Program-made: the position numbers and the translations under genes | Notes under the pieces: model-generated | Told to the model about the DNA's origin: nothing | The model's database searches: none | Seen by the model: the letters and a program-made list of their open reading frames with translations, nothing else | Assembly (NCBI GenBank): GCA_964624465.1 | Contig: CAZUZD010000396.1 | Location: 1-5,393, forward strand | Source: CAZUZD01 sp964624465 | GTDB lineage: Bacteria; Planctomycetota; Planctomycetia; Isosphaerales; Isosphaeraceae | Direction of reading: 5' to 3' | DNA length: 5,393 nucleotides | Shown: piece by piece, positions 4,337 through 5,393 of the stretch | Layout: every line of letters starts with the position of its first letter | Numbering within the stretch: the first letter of the stretch is position 1

Positions 4337-5393
4337 TCAGGCGCCGAGGGCGCGTTCGGCGGCGGCGATGAGGTCGGAGAGGGTCTCGAAGCCGGCGAGG
4401 CGACCGATGCGCTGCTCGTCCTGGAGCCAGCCCTGGACCTTCTTCTCGGCGGCGATGACGGTCGAGTGGTTGCGGCCGCCGAAGTAGCGGCCGATCTCGC
4501 TGTAGGCGCAGCCGGTGTGCTTGCGGGCCAGGAACATGGCGATCATCCGCGGCTGCGACACGGCCCGGGCGCGGCCGTCGGAGCGGATCGTCTCGGCGTC
4601 GACCTGGCACAGCTCGCAGACGGCACGGACGACATCCTTGAGGGCCACGGCCTGCGCCGTGTGCCGGATCGTGTCCCGCAGCGCGGTGCGGGCCAGGTTC
4701 AGGTCGAGCTTGCGGCCGGTGAGGCTGGCATGGGCGATCAGGCTGTTGAGGGCGCCCTCCAGCTCGCGGACGCTGCCGCGGAGGTGGTCGGCGATGTAGG
4801 CGAGCACGGCCTCGGGCAGGGCGACGCCGCGGGCCGAGGCGCGGGCCTGCACGATGGCGCGCCGGGTGGCGGCGTCGGGAGGCTCCAGCTTCACGACCAT
4901 GCCGCCCAGGAACCGCGTCGCCAGCTCGTCGGTGAGCTTGGCGATCATCCTCGGGTGCTGGTCGCACGAGAGCACCACCGGGGCGCCGGCGGCGAGCAGG
5001 GCGTTGAAGGTGTGCAAGAACTCGTCCTGCGTCGAGCGCTTGGCGGCCAGGAAGTGCACGTCGTCGAGGATCAACGCCCCGGCGTTGCGGTACTTGGCGC
5101 GGAAGCTGGAGAGGCTGCCGGCGCGGAGGGCGTCGAGGAAGCCGTTGGTGAACGCCTCGGCCGTCAGGTGCACGACGTTGAGGCCTGGCCGGGCGGCCCG
5201 CAGGCCGGCGGCGATCCCCTCGAGCAGGTGCGTCTTGCCCAGGCCGATGCCGCCGTGCACGACCAGGGGGCTGAACACCGTGCCGCCCGAGCGGGCCATC
5301 TCGACGGCCGCGGCGTGCGCCAGCTTGGTGCCGGGCCCGACCACGAAGTCGTCGAGCCGCTTGAGCGCCCGGCCCTGGGTGTTCGAGCCGCCG
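4337..5393 (-). CDS. dnaA: chromosomal replication initiator DnaA, N-terminus cut by the window edge
   Basis: DnaA is the AAA+ ATPase that binds DnaA boxes at oriC, oligomerises, opens the duplex and helps load the helicase. Seen: 351 codons are visible; the frame is open through 5392 and includes TQGRALKRLDDFVVGPGTKLAHAAA, matching the usual 'FVVGxxNxxAHAAA' opening of the ATPase domain. Counting from the GTG at 5344: Walker A GGIGLGKT (31-38), Walker B LILDD (91-95), sensor 1 around SCD (126-128), the arginine finger likely Arg144 in LATRF, and sensor 2 Arg193 in GSVRELEGAL. Domain IV has RAVSQPRMIAMFLARKHTG (260-278) and the DNA-binding signature IGRYFGGRNHSTV (284-296). The stop is TGA at 4337-4339. 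Domains I-II (DnaB contact and linker) lie beyond 5393. Odd points: Asn292 replaces the Asp of the common GGRDHST signature, and the C-terminal tail after the last helix is somewhat longer than usual. dnaN is not on the downstream side. A DnaA paralogue is possible but both key domains look intact. Confidence 0.95.
   Translation of the reverse strand, partial: GGSNTQGRALKRLDDFVVGPGTKLAHAAAVEMARSGGTVFSPLVVHGGIGLGKTHLLEGIAAGLRAARPGLNVVHLTAEAFTNGFLDALRAGSLSSFRAKYRNAGALILDDVHFLAAKRSTQDEFLHTFNALLAAGAPVVLSCDQHPRMIAKLTDELATRFLGGMVVKLEPPDAATRRAIVQARASARGVALPEAVLAYIADHLRGSVRELEGALNSLIAHASLTGRKLDLNLARTALRDTIRHTAQAVALKDVVRAVCELCQVDAETIRSDGRARAVSQPRMIAMFLARKHTGCAYSEIGRYFGGRNHSTVIAAEKKVQGWLQDEQRIGRLAGFETLSDLIAAAERALGA

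Noticed and set aside
3837..4487. Long plus-strand open frame through the repeats
   Set aside because: The product is Arg/Pro/Gly-rich with repeated peptides that only reflect the DNA repeats, and it runs antisense into the end of dnaA.

Overview
The window looks like a chromosomal piece of a very GC-rich planctomycete, plausibly Isosphaeraceae. The grounds are strong G/C bias in third codon positions, a DnaA of planctomycete flavour, an excisionase-type antitoxin/PIN toxin pair of a kind I associate with these bacteria, and long Ala/Pro-rich tails on exported-looking proteins. This placement is a judgement from sequence character, not from a database match.

Layout. The left part (1-1639) carries two plus-strand genes: an alpha/beta-hydrolase whose frame is open to the left edge, and 55 bp later a small protein with two membrane segments. 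The middle (1803-2867) is a compact plus-strand toxin-antitoxin operon: an antitoxin with an excisionase-type MerR-like helix-turn-helix behind a strong Shine-Dalgarno, followed after one base by a PIN-domain ribonuclease toxin. The right part is on the minus strand: dnaA (4337 to the right edge, N-terminus outside the window), then a 662-bp non-coding stretch, then a small membrane-anchored protein with an NTF2/SnoaL-like domain (3030-3674). The toxin and this last gene converge across about 160 bp.

The most unusual part is the non-coding stretch downstream of dnaA. It holds two 109-bp direct repeats (3969-4077 and 4153-4261; 102 of 109 identical) and a decayed 5' half of a third copy (3895-3945). 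Each full copy can fold into a four-way-junction shape: an outer stem, a small hairpin on each flank, and an inner 14-16-bp stem with an apical loop. Five of the seven differences between copies lie in predicted loops, and one more turns a stem C-G into T/U-G. This suggests a structured, dispersed repeat family (REP/MITE-like or an RNA element). No DnaA-box cluster or AT-rich element is visible, so I do not call this stretch oriC.

The genes do not form one pathway. The TA pair is a self-contained module, dnaA is housekeeping, and the other three genes are poorly characterised.
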